DNA from: Cunninghamia lanceolata | Taxonomy: Eukaryota; Streptophyta; Pinopsida; Cupressales; Cupressaceae | Assembly (NCBI GenBank): GCA_027924645.1 | Contig: BSBN01000242.1 | Coordinates: 4,650,001 to 4,714,000 of the forward strand | Reading direction: 5' to 3' | DNA: 64,000 nt | Part shown: piece by piece, positions 22,857 through 34,842 of the stretch | How positions within the stretch are numbered: position 1 is the first letter of the stretch | How the letters are laid out: every line of letters starts with the position of its first letter | Program-made: the position numbers and the translations under genes | Notes under the pieces: model-generated | Database searches by the model: none | Told to the model about the DNA's origin: nothing | Seen by the model: the letters and a program-made list of their open reading frames with translations, nothing else

Positions 22857-24494
22857 CTGCTAATCAATTAGAATTTAAAATCAATGGTTTTTATTCAAGT
22901 TTTAATGTATGACTAAAAAATTCTTTTATTTTCAACTATTTAAATTTATTGAAATTCAATTTATTGATTACAGGGTTATCATCTACAATTCTATATTTAT
23001 AATGTCATATTTTTCTCTAACTTTGTAGAAAAATATTAGTTAGAATATAAAAATAATGTCTAATGTTGAAAAGGTATTGTAAAATTGTATCAATCATAAA
23101 ACATCTGTCTTGTTAATGTGATCTTGTTGTAATTCTTGCATGCTACAATTGTTTGACAATCACCCACTTTTTTTTTTGCCTCTTCTCCAAAATTTTTTCC
23201 CCTCATCTTGTAGTTCTGGTTTGTGGATGTTGTAAATTTATTTCAGCCCATGATAAGAGTTGTAATATCATGTGCTTGTTGCTATCATTCTAAAGTAGGA
23301 CCTAGCAATGAAATGCCAAACCTTCTTGTTGTAATTTAAGTTGTTCATGAAATCTTGCAATCTCTTTGCCTCTCTAACCCCTGAAATTTCAAATATTCAA
23401 ATTCAAATTTAATCAACTCTTGCTTGTTCCACTAGTCCTTGTGAGATGACTATCACTATGTGTTTGTCTTTAAAGGCATTCAATTGCATTCAAATCACAC
23501 ATACAGAAGCATCATTCAAATATTCATTTGAATTTAAGGAAGGACCATCCTAGGAACACTTTAATTGGAGCATATAAAAGATATTTAAATCTATATAATC
23601 ATTCTAGAGCACTTACACACATTGATTGTGTCTTCGATCCTTAGCATGACCGTGAGGCCAGTCTTTTCCTAGGGTTAACCTAGGAGAACTTATCTCCTAA
23701 CGATGTAGTAGTCATCTAAAGGTGTTCTCAAATATCGTCAATCTTCATAGCAAAGTAAACATCGATAAAATTGTCAAACCAAAGAGCAAAGACACACAAA
23801 TTATAGGTTTAGATCCGTGTGTAAGAGGACATGTCTATAACATTGGAATAATCTACTAGCATGGACTCGACCCTTATAGAGACACATATCTTGCATAGAT
23901 TTAAAGGCATTACACAAACATAAAGGTTATATTTCTAGTCCTAACATAATCCAAATTCTAAAGTTACATCAAAATCATCCATCTTCAAGCCTAGAGCTAA
24001 GTACATCTTTCCTTCTTTACATTTAATTTCTTGGAATAACATTTATTGTTAATTACCACTCCCATGACTCTTAATTAATTAATCTAGGTTAATTTATGCT
24101 TATGTATATGCATCATATTTAATTACCCTAGATTAATCTTAGGTAAAGGTTCTTTCCCTTTACATTTTGGTGAACTTGTTCACTCTTACATGACCTAGTT
24201 TTCCCCTAGGAATTTCTCCTAAACATTAGGGTTTTCAAATCTTTAATTTTCTAGTTTTTCTTAGCTCTAGATCTAGAAACCCCTTTTGTTTTGTGATTCA
24301 TTACTATTTCATTATTTCATATTTTTTTTTTTATGGTTTTGGGCTTTTTTGTGATATATCTTTTACTCATCCCACCCACTCTTGGTTACCCCATCGGGTT
24401 TTCATTTTTAGATCTAATATATAGCTAGTATTTTTTTTTTTAATTTTTGAATTTGAAAGTGAATTATTGGGCTTTACCTTTCTATCTTATGTTT
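22857..24494. other. Left flank or leader of the Tat-like relic, nothing coding
   Basis: No coding signature. The start of the Tat-like gag at about 24495 means its 5' LTR or leader should lie here. A segment near 24155 (ctttacattttggtgaactt) is where a CA-ended LTR followed by a primer-binding site could fall, but the match is weak and I do not assert it. Confidence 0.35.
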
Positions 24495-26284
24495 ATGTCA
24501 CAAGCTACTTGTGATCCTAATCTTCCATTGAGGAGTGCTTGTCTAAACACTAACTTCGTCACCAATCCAATAAGTCTGGGATCTATCTCCATACTCATGT
24601 TGAAAACAACTTAGAGGATAATCAATATTATGACCATGATGTCCATGTAGCCAACCGAGATTTTGCTAATAAGTGAGATAGTTAGGCTAATGTGGAAAAT
24701 CCTACACCACTAGATGATATGATTAATAATGTGTTCATTAACAAGACATATGTATAATAGGTCTTGCAAGAAATTAATGCCAAGATTGATTCAACTATTG
24801 TGATATCACATCTACCTCCTTTCCTACTTGTACCATCGATCCATCGTCTACTATTACCCCTTCCACCACCACTCATCCTCATAATATTGCTACTACTAGT
24901 GTTCCATCACATAGTGATTATCCCTTCTCCACTTTCCCTCCTCAATATGGCCTTCCTCCAAACTTCGTCCCTCTTGAGATGCTCACCTCTCACATGATGT
25001 ATTAAACCTCCTTGCTCATCTCATCCACTTCTAGACCTAACTTATCACTACCCCTTTTAGTCAGGTCATCCCTACATCTTCTACCCCATCTCATGCCATG
25101 TCTATCCCTATTTTACATCTCTATCCACCTCCATGCATACCCTCAATTATCTTTCTGCTTCTATGCCTCTTCCCCACCGAAGCCTCTTCCCCACCCTATG
25201 GCCTCTTCCATCCCTCATACTTCCCACACCCAATTTTATACATACCATAGTGGCCCTCAACACTCCCTTGTTATTCTTTCATGTTCCACCCTACATGCAC
25301 TAATTCATAAGACAGATCAAGTTGATAAAAGAGTGGATGCAATACCTAATGGGAAAAACAATGAGGAATTCAAAGATGTTATACATACACCATAATATTA
25401 TGAGATTGTTGAACATCCTCTACTTATGGGCTTTGTGACACCCCATTTTTTATATATTATGATGAGGGTGGTCTTAACACACATTTGATGTCATTTGTAA
25501 CTCAACATGCATAGATTCCCATTATGAGGATTGACTATATTGGATAAATTATTTCCATGGACTCTTAAAGAATATGCTATCAAGTGGTTCTTTTCACCTC
25601 CTTAAGGATCTGTTCACAAATTGATGATTTGACAAGGGTGTTATTAAAGTAATCCATAGTTAATGTGGGCCTTAGAGTTATAGTTTTTGATCTATTTAAT
25701 TGTGCTCAAGGATTAAATGAACACATTAGTGAATTATACAATTTAATTCCTTATTCAATGAAATGATTAGTCCCTTACATGATTTCAAATTGTGAAACAT
25801 CTTTATTAAGGGATTGCTTAAACCAATTCTGGAGAATGTGTACCTAAATTATAGGCATGCATCTTTTTTAGACCTTTGTGAAAATATTAAAATTGTGGAA
25901 TCTAATTTGTTATGAAGACCCTTTTTCAAATGTGGATCATTAAGTCAAAAAAATTCATACCCTTCAAAGTATCAAAAGTCAAATAATCTTTCAAAGGCTA
26001 ATGGCACATGAAAATAAAGTTCATCAAGTTGCTAATACCTCTATTATTCCTCCATTCACACCAAATGCTACTTGGAAGTTTACTAAGCTTCGAGAATACG
26101 TGGATGATGTTCTTTAGAGCTTACTGAGTGCTAATTTGATCACTCTTCCTCACATTCATCCATTGGATCCTAGCAAACTACTTCGTAGGACATTCAATGA
26201 TCAAGCATTTTGTAATTTCCATACAGTTAAAGGCCATTACAATCAATTGAATGGGTCTTAATCATAAGGTACAAGATGTTATTG
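24495..26284 (+). pseudogene. Tat/Ogre-like Ty3/gypsy gag relic
   Basis: Gag packages element RNA. Across several frames the plus strand reads a Ser/Thr/Pro-rich N-terminal part (PPQYGLPPNFVPLEM, near 24940), then a core with DDLTRVLLK, VIVFDLFNCAQGLNE and ELYNLIPYSMK (25630-25770). A C-terminal segment follows with SLLSANLITLPHIHPLDPSK and FCNFHTVKGHYNQ (26120-26250), the C/H-type terminal motif of Tat-lineage gags. Stops and frameshifts are numerous. The ORF at 25012-25395 and that at 24764-24997 are wrong-frame readings. The minus-strand chromovirus interrupts the sequence at 26290, and it resumes at 38057. Confidence 0.65.
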
Positions 26285-26289
26285 TTAAC

Positions 26290-29200
26290 TATAACATCAC
26301 TATCCATAATGCTCAAGATTTAACTTAAACATTCATCTTAATCAAGAGATTAGTTAACAACATGATTATGCAAATCAATTCTTAACCATAAAAAATCATT
26401 ATCTTTTCATCAATTAAGCATGTCATTCTAATCAGAATATAACAAAGATTACAATACAATAATCATTTACAAATCTTTAGTGAGTAGCCATCACTAATCA
26501 TGTACAAGTTATGCCCAATGCATCATAAATCAATTCATATATTACAATAGACCATATGGTCATAAATGCAAACACTGTATCTGGAACCAATGACATCTAT
26601 CTCCATAAGCCTCGGATTGTCTCATGCTTAAGAAGGAGAGCATCATCCTAGTGATTTTCCACCAACCACGAACCTGCAATCCCCCACTCAACTTCCAAAC
26701 CTGAAGTGGCCCTACCCTTCATGGAAAGATTAGATATTAGGAACCCTTAGGTTAGTCATACGAGTATCTTGTGTTGTGTCCTTCCTAATGTCTCATGGTC
26801 ACACAACTATAGATCCACTCTAACTATGTATGACACTACTGGAGACACTAGGCCATCTAGAGCACTGTGGACTGACAATGCATGCAGAGATGGATGCATT
26901 ACTTTGGCCAAAGATTTATATACATAAATGTTACACATTGAACATTGTCGTATGTCCACCACACTGACTTGACTTATAAGCTGTCATGTCCTACAATAAG
27001 TTCAAATCAACCTTTCTCTCTAGGTCTAGAATAAACAGGATCAATTCAATTCTTTGACCATGTCAGGACACTCGACTCCCATCATGGTTTGGTTATGACT
27101 AAAAAGGTTATTTCATAACATGGAACTTGTGACTCCTCATCACCTTGTTCCACTATGAAAGTCATATCAAAATCGACCATTCTTGGTCTAGTATAAGTAG
27201 GATTCAATGCATTTAAGTCAAATCCTTGGACATTGGATTGTTATTTCAAAAACCATACTTAGGTTCTTGGTTTCAAAAACACTCGGTTACTAGTGACTCC
27301 AGGTCACATTATCCCATTTTCTAGAATAATGAATACAATCTTCCTTTCAACTCTCACCCTACTCAATCAATGTTTACCTTGTTTTCCTACTGTCATGGTT
27401 AAAAGAAACCAATCCATAATAAAAGAAAAGGCTCAAATCATAGTATCTTTTAAAAGTTCATAAAGACTCATAGAGTCGAACCCCTCTAATCTCTTCTCTA
27501 GAATCTTTTATAAAGTCAATATAAAAACATAACTACCATTTATATAGTCAACTTTCATCTCATATAAGACCACTAGCTTATAATAAAACTAGGGTAGATT
27601 CTAATATCAAAAGGTATATCAAGGCTTCACTTCATAATGAAGGCAAGATTAAAGTCTCAGCTTTCATGATAGCATTACTATGATAGTGTAAGAATAGTAT
27701 TCTATTACTCTCCTCGAAGAGTTATCATGTTCACATAACATGTATATTTATTGATAGCCATTCGATTCTTGTCAACTTTTCTATCAAATTGGCAGAATAA
27801 GGTTTTGAGTGTAGTAGCACAACCCATTTTATATTGGGTTTACTATGTTTAAAGTAATCATGGTTGCGGCCATCAGAAATAATGATGAGGACTGTTCAAC
27901 AAGTCAATACCACCATTATTCATTCATTACAGAATGTTGCCCTTTCGGGCTCATTTGCATATACAGATTTGCAAGAGTTAACAACTGGTAATCATAAAGA
28001 TATAAGACATCATTAAAGATGTATGGCACATAATATATGACACATAGGAACAAATAATACTTGTAGGTGCTCATGCATGCAATCCCATGTAAGGTTTATG
28101 GCCTCAAGCTGGCTGAGTACCACAAAAGAGCAACAACTTCAAAGTATCATGAATTGTATTTCATTTGGGGCTCCAAGAGCCTTTGACTACTCTTAACATT
28201 CATCGATATGCATAAATAAATATACAATCTCAACTCTATACATTAAAAGCAAAGTATTTCTTAATCTTTATAGTCAGCAGTGCCAATGTTAGTTTTAGAT
28301 GAAAGGAAGTTATACTATATTGCAATCAATATATCATATGAGATGAGGGCTCTAAATTAAAGATACTTGAATACATTTCATAGAGTTAAAGATGTAGGTT
28401 GCATAGCTTGAACTCTTCTGGCTAATCTAGTCGTTCTCTCTGACTATAATTCTCTACAACAAGAGAATGTATCTCCTTGATGTTCGCCACCCACACACCC
28501 ACTTCTCTCTCAAAGTTTAACACTAGAAAATAATAACCAGAACTGCCCAGACTCCAACTAAGCCCTTCCATAAGACACCAAGATGGTATTTGGTAACTAA
28601 CCAAAGCATACTTTGTGCATGTGATCTGGGCTTGCCACCTAGTGGGATCTTTAGATCTACACAGCCCACTCAGCCTGTCGTCTCTCCTTTCCCACTCCTC
28701 GTGAATTTAAGGATATCGATGAGGTAAGAATAAGATAAGATAAGATAGTTATTCACATAGTCAAGAGTTATTAACATTGATCTCTAAAGGGGTCCGTATA
28801 TATATAAAAATATGAACACCCTCAACTAATAACATGGGTCGAAGAACTATTAAAATATGCAAAATCATCATAAAGATGAAAGAAAAAGATATCACACAAA
28901 AATCTTAGGGCAATCGGGGTCGAGTAATACTCCCCCATCAACGACAGTAAACATTAGTCGATTGACTAGAAAATAAAGAAATAATATCCCTATTTAAGAA
29001 TAGGATAATGAGAGATCTCAGTGACTCGTAAGTTGACTATCATATGACTTGAGACATTGTTCCAAGAACATCGTCTAGTTGTTAAAGCAACATCAACAAA
29101 ATGAATCACAAGGATAGAATTACAAAGAAGGAAGACATGACTCATGACAACTTATAAGGGATTCAGAAGGATCTGGAAACTGATACTCAGATAACTAATC

Positions 29201-29495
29201 AACCTTGTTTACTCGACATCTAACCATTCCTCCAAGATGATACCCTCCCTTCTTCAAAGGTCATTAAATTTTCCTGTTCACACTCGGGACCACAAAATCA
29301 TGATCAATGCATCATAATCATATCTCATAATATAAAGTAATTAATGTTCAAAACTAATTAACATCAATCATTATCATCATTAAAATTGATCAATTCAAAT
29401 ATTTCCACAATATCAAAATAGTTAACTATGACTAATCCTCTCGATTATCATGCAAAATTAATGATTAAGTCTTATTTTAAGTTGGTGATGTAACA
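26290..29495 (-). repeat. Chromovirus 3' LTR (left on the plus strand)
   Basis: Pairs with 34843-38051. The outer end here is tataacatcac where the other copy has tgtaacatcac, so one terminal base of the LTR has mutated. The inner end gatgtaaca abuts the PPT. Confidence 0.92.
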
Positions 29496-29599
29496 TATCT
29501 CCCCCCATAATAATCATTGTTCCTAATGATTAATTGTCTTAAAAGTTAATCAACATAGTAAGAACATGTTTCAAGAACATAATCAATAAATGTTTTGAA

Positions 29600-29760
29600 A
29601 AAGATAAGGAAATCTAGCATGAAAGTCATCATAATTTTCCTAGGTGGCATTTTCCTTTGCATATTGGTTCCACTGGACCTTGCATTATGTTAATTCTTTG
29701 TTATGTAAGCGTAGCTTACGTGTTTCAAGCACCTTGATGGGGCACAATCACCACCACTCC
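29600..29760 (-). pseudogene. Chromodomain remnant at chromovirus C-terminus
   Basis: The minus strand reads VLETRKLRLHNKELT, stop, CKVQWNQYAKENAT, stop, ENYDDFHARFPYLF. This fits the C-terminal chromodomain of chromoviruses, including the KVQWxxY...ATWE core with W changed to a stop. The domain is thought to guide integration to heterochromatin. Confidence 0.75.
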
Positions 29761-29774
29761 TAGGTCTTTCACCT

Positions 29775-30895
29775 TTAGAGTATTCCAAACAAGCAATGAA
29801 TTTGATTATCAATAGAATCAAACTTTTTCAAACATGAAACATGAAACACATTATGCATCATGGCAAGTGCTGGCAGTAGAGAAATTATGTATGCTACTTG
29901 GTTGACTTCCTTAAGAACTTCAAAAGGACCCACGTATCTAGGTGCTAGTTTATACATCTTTCCAAATTTAATGGAACTTTCTGAGGTTTTACCCTTAGGA
30001 GCACTTTCTCTTCTACTGTGAAACAACTTTCAATACGCTTTGCATCTGCATAAATCTTTTACCTATCATTGGCTTCCGCTAGCCTTCTTTGAATCAGATG
30101 GACTTGTTCTTCCATCTCTGATAGCATTTCTAGACCAAGGGTAACCCTATCTTCTAGCTTATCCCAACTTATAGGGGTTCAACACTTCCATCCATATTAT
30201 GCTTCAAATGGAGCCATCGTAATAGCTGAATGATAGGAATTATTGTAGGTGAATTCCACTAGAGGAAGATAATCATCCCATTTGTACTATTGATCCATGC
30301 AGTACATCCTCAATAAGTCCTCCAACACTTGGTTCACCCTCTTAGTTTGTTCACCCATCTTAGGATGATAAGCAAAGCTTATGTTCAACTGAGTACCAAG
30401 TGAAGAGAACAAGGTTTGCCAAAATCTTGATGTCATCCGTGCATCCCTATCTGAGACAATCTTCTCAAGAATGCCATGCAATCTAAAAATCTCTTGAACA
30501 AATTTTTGAGCAATAATGGGTGCCCCATCTGTCAAGTTTCTAGGTATAAAATGAGTGGCTTTGGTGAGTCTATCCACCACAACCAAGATAGCATTGTGCC
30601 TATTCCTTGACATAGGAAGCTAGTGCACAAAGTCCATACTTATAATTTACCATTTCCACTCAGGAATTTCGTGAGGGTATAAGAGCCCTACTGGGTGATG
30701 GTGTTCTGCCTTCACCCTCTGGCATTCAATACATGTAGCTACAAATTTTGTAGCATCCCTCTTCATTACTTTCCAGAAATATAATGGTTTCACATCAATA
30801 AGTAACTTTGTTACTCCTGGATGCCTCGAATATGGTGCAGAGTAAACCTTTTTCCATACCATACTCCTTAACTCTGCTAAGTTAGGTACATACAT
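29775..30895 (-). pseudogene. Chromovirus integrase
   Basis: Integrase inserts the cDNA. In order on the minus strand: zinc-binding HHCC region (HPGVTKLL ... CIECQRVK, 30647-30895), core with VVVDRLTKATHFIP and IVSDRDARMTSRFW, and the C-terminal [14 protein letters not shown] and [18 protein letters not shown] region. The third catalytic acid of the D,D-35-E triad is lost: the codon at 30341-30343 gives Lys in GEQTKRVNQV where gypsy integrases have Glu. Stops separate the zinc and core segments. Confidence 0.88.
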
Positions 30896-31039
30896 CCTTC
30901 CCTGAAACCTTAATAACCCATCTGGTTCAAGGTTGAATCCTTCATATCTCGAATTCTAGGGGTTTTCTTCAAGGGCTTGTTTTACCTTCTTGTAAACTCA
31001 TCTCCCTTAGATGTAAAAAGATCATGGAGGAGATGTGCC

Positions 31040-31440
31040 TTCTCCTACTCAAAGCATCTGCCACCCAATTTTCTTTTCCTTGTATATATATTTAATCTCA
31101 AAATCATAATCCGAGATGAATTCCAACGACCTTCTTTGATGAGCATTAAGATGGGGTTTAGTGAACAAATATTTGAGTCCTTGGTGATCTATTTTCAACT
31201 CAAAAGGTTTCCCAAGTAGATAGTGTCTCCACATTTGAAGTGCGTGAATAATTGCTACAAGTTCCAAATCATGTGGGGCATAATTTTGTTCATAGTTTTT
31301 CATCTTATGTGATTCATACGTGATGACATGTCCATCCTGGACTAGTACACCACCTAAGCCTTCCCTTGAGGCATTGGTAATGACTACAAATTGACCCACT
31401 GGGTCAGGTACTTTCAATATTGGTGTTAAAGTCAATTTTT
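31040..31440 (-). pseudogene. Chromovirus RNase H
   Basis: Removes RNA from the RNA:DNA hybrid. The minus-strand ORF 31435-31049 has VITNASREGLGGVL, YAPHDLELVAIIHALQMWRHYLLG and ELKIDHQGLKYL. The first catalytic Asp is replaced by Asn (codon at 31373-31375; usual motif TDAS). The Glu in LELVAI and Asp in KIDHQ remain. Confidence 0.88.
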
Positions 31441-31579
31441 CCTTTAGTAGGTCAAAGGCCTCCTAGAACTTTGCTAACCACTCAAACGTCTTGCCCTTTC
31501 TTTGCAAGGAAGCTATAGGATATGCAAAGTTAGAGAAGTTTTTCATGAACTTCCTATAATATCCAGCAAGGCCCATGAA

Positions 31580-32240
31580 ACTTCAAACCTCATGAACATT
31601 CTTTGGTTCTATCCATTCTAAAATAGCTTTAATTTCAGCTAGGTCCACAACTATTCCCTTAGCTGAAATTATGTGGCCCAAATATTGTACTTCCTTTTGA
31701 AAGAAAGTACACTTCGAGAGCTTGTCGTATAGTTTATGCTCTCTCAACCTCTGGAGAATAATTGTCAAATGCTGTAAATGCTCTTCCTCATTTTTAGAAT
31801 AAATCAAAATGTCATCAAGAAACACTAAAACAGACTTGTCCAGATAGTCCCTGAACACATTGTTTATAAGATTCATAAATGCCGCTGACGTATTTGTTAA
31901 TCCAAAAGGTAGGACAGTGAATTCATAATGTCCATACCTAGTTCTAAAGGATGTCTTATGGATGTACTCATGCTTCAACCTCAATTGGTGATATCCAAAC
32001 TGAAGATCAATCTTGGAAAATACTATTGCACCCCTCATCTGATCGATAGATCATCAATGCGAGGTAAAGGGTATTTGTTCTTAATGGTGGCTTTGTTCAA
32101 CATGCAGTAATCTATGTACAACTACAAAGTGCCATCTTTCTTTTTCACAAAAATGACTGGCGCTCTCCATGGTGACACACTGGGTCTAATTAACCCTTTA
32201 TCTAACAGCTCTTGTAGTTGAGCTTTTAACTCCATTAGTT
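31580..32240 (-). pseudogene. Chromovirus reverse transcriptase
   Basis: The ORF 32038-31583 carries FSKIDLQFGYHQLR, FTVLPFGLTNTSAAFM and the intact catalytic FLDDILIYS, then HKLYDKLSKCTFF and VQYLGHIISAKGI (thumb region). Upstream, in another frame, lie [12 protein letters not shown] and KYPLPRIDDL. At least one stop and one frameshift separate these. Primary catalytic Asp residues are present. Confidence 0.9.
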
Positions 32241-32599
32241 ATGTAGTGGTTATTTTGTAGGGGGCTTTAGAAATAGGCTTTGACCCAAGAATAATACCAA
32301 TGGCGAAATCAAAGGCTCTTTTAGGAGGTAACCCCTGTAGTTCATTCAGAAATACGTCCTCAAAGTCTCTAAGGAATGGATACCTATCCATATCTGATCT
32401 TTTCTAACTTATGGACTCCTTCATCCCAACTTCATTAAGCTTCTGGGATTCATAAAACATTAAGTCATCTTGGAATTAAATTTCCTTAGTCTCATCTAGT
32501 TTTCCCATTTTGACAACAAAAAGCTAGCATCTTTTCCTCTGGGCTCTTTTCATTTGCAGGGTAGAAATTTGCCTTAATTTGACTTCCCTAGATTTCCCT

Positions 32600-32990
32600 T
32601 GGAGAAAGACTTTGTTTCCAAAATCATCCAGACACTCTACTATTTTGGCATAACAATCCACTTTGGCTCGATGTCTCTAAAGCCAATTTATCCCTAGGAT
32701 GACATCATATGAACCTAGTGGGGCTACATAAAGATTTACTTCCATGGAGAAGCTTGGAAGTTTAACCCTAACCTCAAACAAACATTGTTCTACCTAAGCC
32801 TTGGTATGATTGCATATTCTATAGACCAAGTGTTTTCCATGAATCCTGCCTTTCTAGGAATTTTATTTACAATTTTAGGGGAAACAAAGCATTCCGTAGC
32901 ACTAGTAGCAATCAAGACTGAAATTGGAGCTCTAAATAAAATACATGTTATCTCAATGAGAGTTATTTGGTACTCGGCTTGCCAGTTGTC
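32600..32990 (-). pseudogene. Chromovirus aspartic protease, active site lost
   Basis: The protease region should read DTGAT; here it reads ATSATECFVSPKIVNKIPRKA. The catalytic Asp codon has become Ala (32907-32909) and the following Gly has become Ser (32901-32903). Flanking residues match the family well, so these are point changes in a once-active enzyme. Confidence 0.8.
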
Positions 32991-33039
32991 CAAGGCTACA
33001 TGGATGCGTTGTTGGAACGCCACTTGCTGAGAAGGTAGA

Positions 33040-34116
33040 GGATTTCCTCTTAGTTGTGCTCCTTGTTCTTTGTTGGGACACTGATTGGCGTAGTGATCTT
33101 CGCCACAAGTGTAGCATCCACCTGTACTGGTCCTTAGCTCTCCTGAGGTTTACCAGAATTGTCTCCATTCTTCATGGAGTGATTATTCCCCTTTTTCTCT
33201 GCCTTGGACTTAGTTTTTTTATTCTTGGCCCCTTTTTCATTTTTCTCAGTATATTCCTTTTTCTTCCCCATTTTCTTAGAGGACTGAGAAGATTGAGACC
33301 AATTATATCTCTTTCAATTTCTTTCCCTATAAGCCGACATAGCCTTTAGTTTCTGTTCTTGCTTGATGGCCTTCTCGTAGACTTGGTCCATAGTGGTAGG
33401 ACCATGATCATCAACCTTGCCCCCAATTTGGGCATTTAACTCCATTATAAACTTCTAAATGTGAAATCTCTCATCCTGTTGGTACTGCGCCACATACTTA
33501 AGCAAGCAGGTGAATTTTTCCCAATATTCATTTACCGACAAGTTGGCCTGCTTCAGATTCTGAAAATCTATGAGTTTTTTATCATAAAACAACTACGATA
33601 ATCATCTTGCCTAAAGATTTCCATGAATATGTCCCAAGTAAGGCTTGTAGACCTCAAGCCTAGTTCCATCTTTTTATTCATCCACCATGTGGATTCTTCA
33701 CCTACTAGCTAGTATGCTCCCCATACCACCTTTATGATTTCATTATAGTTTTTGATTTCAAAATACTCCATTTCGGTAAGCCATGCCTCCATGGCATCTC
33801 CGCTTATGGATCCATCAAATTTAGGGGGCATGACCTTTTTCATGTCATGAGACAGTTCCATAGCCATAAGGCTCCTCTTATCCCCTTAATGTCTATCCTG
33901 GTAGTTGTTTTCCCCATGCTCACTTTGGGTGGTGTCATTATGACATTCTCCATCATCACCCCCATCATAAGCACCCCACCTGGCTTCTCGTCGACCTCTT
34001 ACTTCCTATTCAAAAGTTTCTACCCTCATCCTTATTTCTTTCAACAAAGTCAAGATCTGGTCTAACTTAGACTCAGATTTCCCTGAAGGTGCTCCTTCAT
34101 CCTAGCTATCCCCCAT
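33040..34116 (-). pseudogene. Chromovirus gag with zinc knuckle
   Basis: Begins at the ATG at 34116 (MGDS, stop, DEGAPSGKSESKLDQILTLL), continues through MPPKFDGSISGDAMEAWLTEMEYF, the typical chromoviral gag core, and ends in a CCHC knuckle CYTCGEDHYANQC (33073-33118). Many stops, mostly TAG or TGA, interrupt it. Confidence 0.8.
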
Positions 34117-34378
34117 TCTAGTTCTAATCTAAACCTTTGCTGCAATCTACTTCTTCCTGAAGTTTGTAAGTTAATCACATATTAGTTTTTTCTATGCCAT
34201 TTAACTCATTCATTTTACAAATCTATTCACATTCATGTAATCTTTAACAAGGAAAGATTGTCAAAATTGCCATTGCATTGCAGTTTCCATTGGATTATAT
34301 ATAATCCACCAAAATTACAAAATTGTATTTACACCTTGCTACTGCAAGTCATTTACAAACTGGGATAACTTCCCATGT

Positions 34379-34645
34379 TCACATTTTATTTTCAATCTTA
34401 TGAGGGGAGGATACACATTGGTACCCCTTCCCAATCTCCTTAAGTACATTACAAACTTTAGGGGTATTTCGCTTAGGTGGTGCTTTAGGGGCAGACGGTG
34501 TTTCTGATGCATTAGTAGATTTAGGGGCAGCCATCCTTTCTTCTTTCCCTAACTCCTGCTTGATGCATTTCACGACATCAACGAAGGTTTCCTCATCAAT
34601 TAACCATGCTCCTACCAGGGAACCAGTCTGTTCAAGTTTCTTCAT
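34379..34645 (-). CDS. Leader ORF upstream of chromovirus gag (88 codons)
   Basis: An uninterrupted minus-strand ORF between the PBS and gag. It encodes a Lys/Glu- and Pro-rich small protein (begins MKKLEQTGSLVGAW; AAPKSTNASETPSAPKAPPK in the middle). I recognise no family. It is the longest gap-free reading in this part of the element, while gag just downstream is full of stops. It could be a chance survivor, an upstream ORF or an extra 5' gene. Confidence 0.3.
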   Translation of the reverse strand: MKKLEQTGSLVGAWLIDEETFVDVVKCIKQELGKEERMAAPKSTNASETPSAPKAPPKRNTPKVCNVLKEIGKGYQCVSSPHKIENKM

Positions 34646-34822
34646 CCTCGAGGCTCATGCCTTCAAGATCTTTTGTTGTCATAGGTAACGTCCATGTTTT
34701 GTTACCTTCTTTTGAGGTGTTCTAATTATTACCATTCTGGCATATAACATCCAAACATTAGCACACTTAATGTTGGACACCAATAATCATCAGTAGCGAG
34801 CTCATAGGTCCATGTATTGAAC

Positions 34823-34840
34823 CCGGTAGCTCTGATACCA
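34823..34840 (-). other. Primer-binding site (initiator Met tRNA)
   Basis: The minus strand reads TGGTATCAGAGCTACCGGG just inside the 5' LTR, two bases from its end. The first 12 bases match the standard plant initiator-tRNA-Met primer site. Confidence 0.9.
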
Positions 34841-34842
34841 TA

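Noticed and set aside
24764..25395. Two hydrophobic, Leu/Pro/Ser-rich ORFs resembling membrane proteins
   Set aside because: They are off-frame readings of the Ser/Thr/Pro-rich N-terminal part of the Tat-like gag relic.
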